Source of the DNA: CALVGQ01 sp964368495
GTDB lineage: Bacteria > Bacillota_I > Bacilli_A > Erysipelotrichales > Erysipelotrichaceae
Length of the DNA: 64,000 bases
Reading direction: 5' to 3'
Assembly: GCA_964368495.1 (NCBI GenBank)
Contig: CAYJAJ010000008.1
Span: forward strand, 4,519-68,518
A program made the position numbers and the translations under genes. The notes beneath the pieces were generated by a model. That model was not told the origin of the DNA. It saw only the letters and a program-made list of their open reading frames with translations, and did no database searches. This document shows, in pieces, positions 63,088 through 64,000 of the stretch (position 1 is the stretch's first letter; every line of letters begins with the position of its first letter).

Positions 63088-63510
63088 TTAGATTCTCGCA
63101 TTGTTATATGCAAAATAAACACCACCAATACGAAACAGTAGTGATAATAAAGAACTAATGTTTGTTGATAACAATTGCATGAAGACAACTTGAATTCCAG
63201 TAAACCAGTGTAATGGATTAAATAAGATATCAAAACCGAATATTGTGATCATATCACCAAAGATAAAACAAATTGAAACAAGCACAGCTGCTAAAATAGA
63301 AAACTGCGGTTGAACACCTCGGCCATATTTTCTGATCATTTCACCTACAAAGTAACCAATACCTAAATACACTATCGAAAACTCAATTCTTAATATGCTA
63401 CTAACAAATCCATAACCAATCAAACAAACTAATGTTGATAAAACACCTGCAATGACAGCATTTTGAAATCTCTCTTGTCTTGTAATTGCACTTTTATTGT
63501 ATATTTTCAT
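63088..63510 (-). CDS. Four-helix membrane protein of unknown function
   Basis: The 140-residue product has about four membrane helices and the segment YFVGEMIRKYGRGVQPQFS after the second. It resembles a class of small integral membrane proteins with a GxxIRKxGxG loop, but I recognise no named family. It has an AGGAGG site and is followed closely by alr. Confidence 0.6.
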   Translation of the reverse strand: MKIYNKSAITRQERFQNAVIAGVLSTLVCLIGYGFVSSILRIEFSIVYLGIGYFVGEMIRKYGRGVQPQFSILAAVLVSICFIFGDMITIFGFDILFNPLHWFTGIQVVFMQLLSTNISSLLSLLFRIGGVYFAYNNARI

Positions 63511-63705
63511 TTTCTTGCCTCCTCATTTACTTATATTAATTTTATAAACTACAAAGTTATTTTATCACTTTTTTATATCAGTGAACATCATTTTTGTACA
63601 ACAAAATTATTTTAAAAATTATGTTTACTTATATCGATTTTACTAGTCCATATCATGCCCTTAAAAAGGAGTATTAAACTTTTTTAAAAAAATTAAAAAA
63701 AGTTA

Positions 63706-63734
63706 TTGACGACAGTTTTCAATTTTGGTATTAT
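63706..63734 (+). promoter_or_regulatory. Promoter of the tRNA array
   Basis: TTGACG (63706-63711) and TATTAT (63729-63734) with a 17-base spacer. Confidence 0.8.
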
Positions 63735-63766
63735 AAATAAGCACTGATGAAGTGCAAGTCAAAAGT

Positions 63767-63842
63767 GGAGGTTTAGCTCAGTTGGGAGAGCATCTGCCTT
63801 ACAAGCAGAGGGTCAGCGGTTCGAGCCCGTTAACCTCCACCA
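63767..63842 (+). tRNA. tRNA-Val (anticodon TAC)
   Basis: Acceptor GGAGGTT/AACCTCC, anticodon stem TCTGC/GCAGA with loop CTTACAA, T arm with GGTTCGAGC-like sequence, and encoded CCA. Confidence 0.95.
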
Positions 63843-63854
63843 TTTTTATGAAAA

Positions 63855-63930
63855 GCCGACTTAGCTCAACTGGTAGAGCAACTGATTTGTAATCAGTAGG
63901 TTGTGGGTTCAAGTCCTATAGTCGGCACCA
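63855..63930 (+). tRNA. tRNA-Thr (anticodon TGT)
   Basis: Acceptor GCCGACT/AGTCGGC, anticodon stem ACTGA/TCAGT with loop TTTGTAA, and encoded CCA. Confidence 0.95.
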
Positions 63931-63945
63931 TTTAATTAATTAGCC

Positions 63946-64000
63946 GGAGAGGTAGCGAAGTGGCTAAACGCGGTTGACTGTAACTCAATTCCTTAGGGTT
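63946..64000 (+). tRNA. tRNA-Tyr (anticodon GTA), cut by the window end
   Basis: Starts GGAGAGG; the anticodon stem GTTGA/TCAAT with loop CTGTAAC gives GTA, followed by the beginning of a long variable arm typical of tRNA-Tyr. The 3' half is beyond the window. Confidence 0.88.

Overview
The window is AT-rich, densely coded DNA from a low-GC, endospore-forming member of the Bacillota. Evidence for this is the spoIIA/sigF and spoVA sporulation clusters, two T-box leaders, a THF riboswitch with an ECF folate transporter subunit, scpAB, lipoteichoic acid synthase and a class B sortase. The overall flavour (short spoVA set, orphan trpB, NfnAB, folT) suggests Erysipelotrichia or a relative, but that placement is inference. 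Most genes lie on the minus strand. The assembly has one 100-N gap, inside a lactate permease gene.

Layout: 1-2.9 kb, a surface protein (cut by the window edge) divergent from a class B sortase. 3-6.7 kb, yebC, purF with a short leader reading frame, and scpAB. 6.9-8.5 kb, a tryptophan T-box and a stand-alone trpB. 8.5-14.6 kb, dacF, spoIIAA-spoIIAB-sigF and spoVAC-AD-AEb-AF. 14.6-18.7 kb, a VanZ-domain protein and leuS with its T-box. 18.7-23.8 kb, metabolic and transport genes: a hydroxyacid dehydrogenase, a Gx transporter/NusG-II pair, a MATE pump with an apparent ATC start, MgtC and a HAD phosphatase. 24-28.6 kb, a DnaQ-like exonuclease, an ArsR regulator, a ferredoxin-type aldo/keto reductase and NfnBA. 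28.6-33.5 kb, a lipoprotein, smpB, a nitroreductase, rnr, secG, a GtrA protein and a degenerate HPr-like protein. 33.7-36.8 kb, an AraC regulator, an rRNA methylase, an SDR and a polysaccharide deacetylase. 36.9-41.4 kb, a tightly overlapping run of two U32 peptidases, a TrmH methylase and an unusual HprK/PEPCK-like P-loop protein. 41.5-51.2 kb, a HAD phosphatase, riboswitch-folT, a CapA lipoprotein, an aminotransferase, ltaS, typA and a second D,D-carboxypeptidase. 51.5-58.1 kb, a small Asp-rich membrane protein, an arsenic-type operon with three palindromic operators, a divergent ABC-2 exporter, a radical SAM protein and the lactate permease. 58.5-64 kb, a YdjI/YdjG/YdjH-like SPFH, zinc-ribbon and TPM module, tRNA-Thr, alr, a small membrane protein and the start of a tRNA array (Val, Thr, Tyr).

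The sporulation block forms one functional unit: DacF for spore peptidoglycan, the SpoIIAA/AB/SigF partner-switching circuit, and the SpoVA dipicolinate channel. The arsenic block, secretion and RNA quality-control block (secG, rnr, smpB) and envelope-stress block are likewise coherent. The least understood items are the P-loop protein at 36886-38580, the His-less HPr-like protein at 33313-33543, the purF leader, the non-ATG MATE start and the palindromic intergenic DNA near 23.9 kb.
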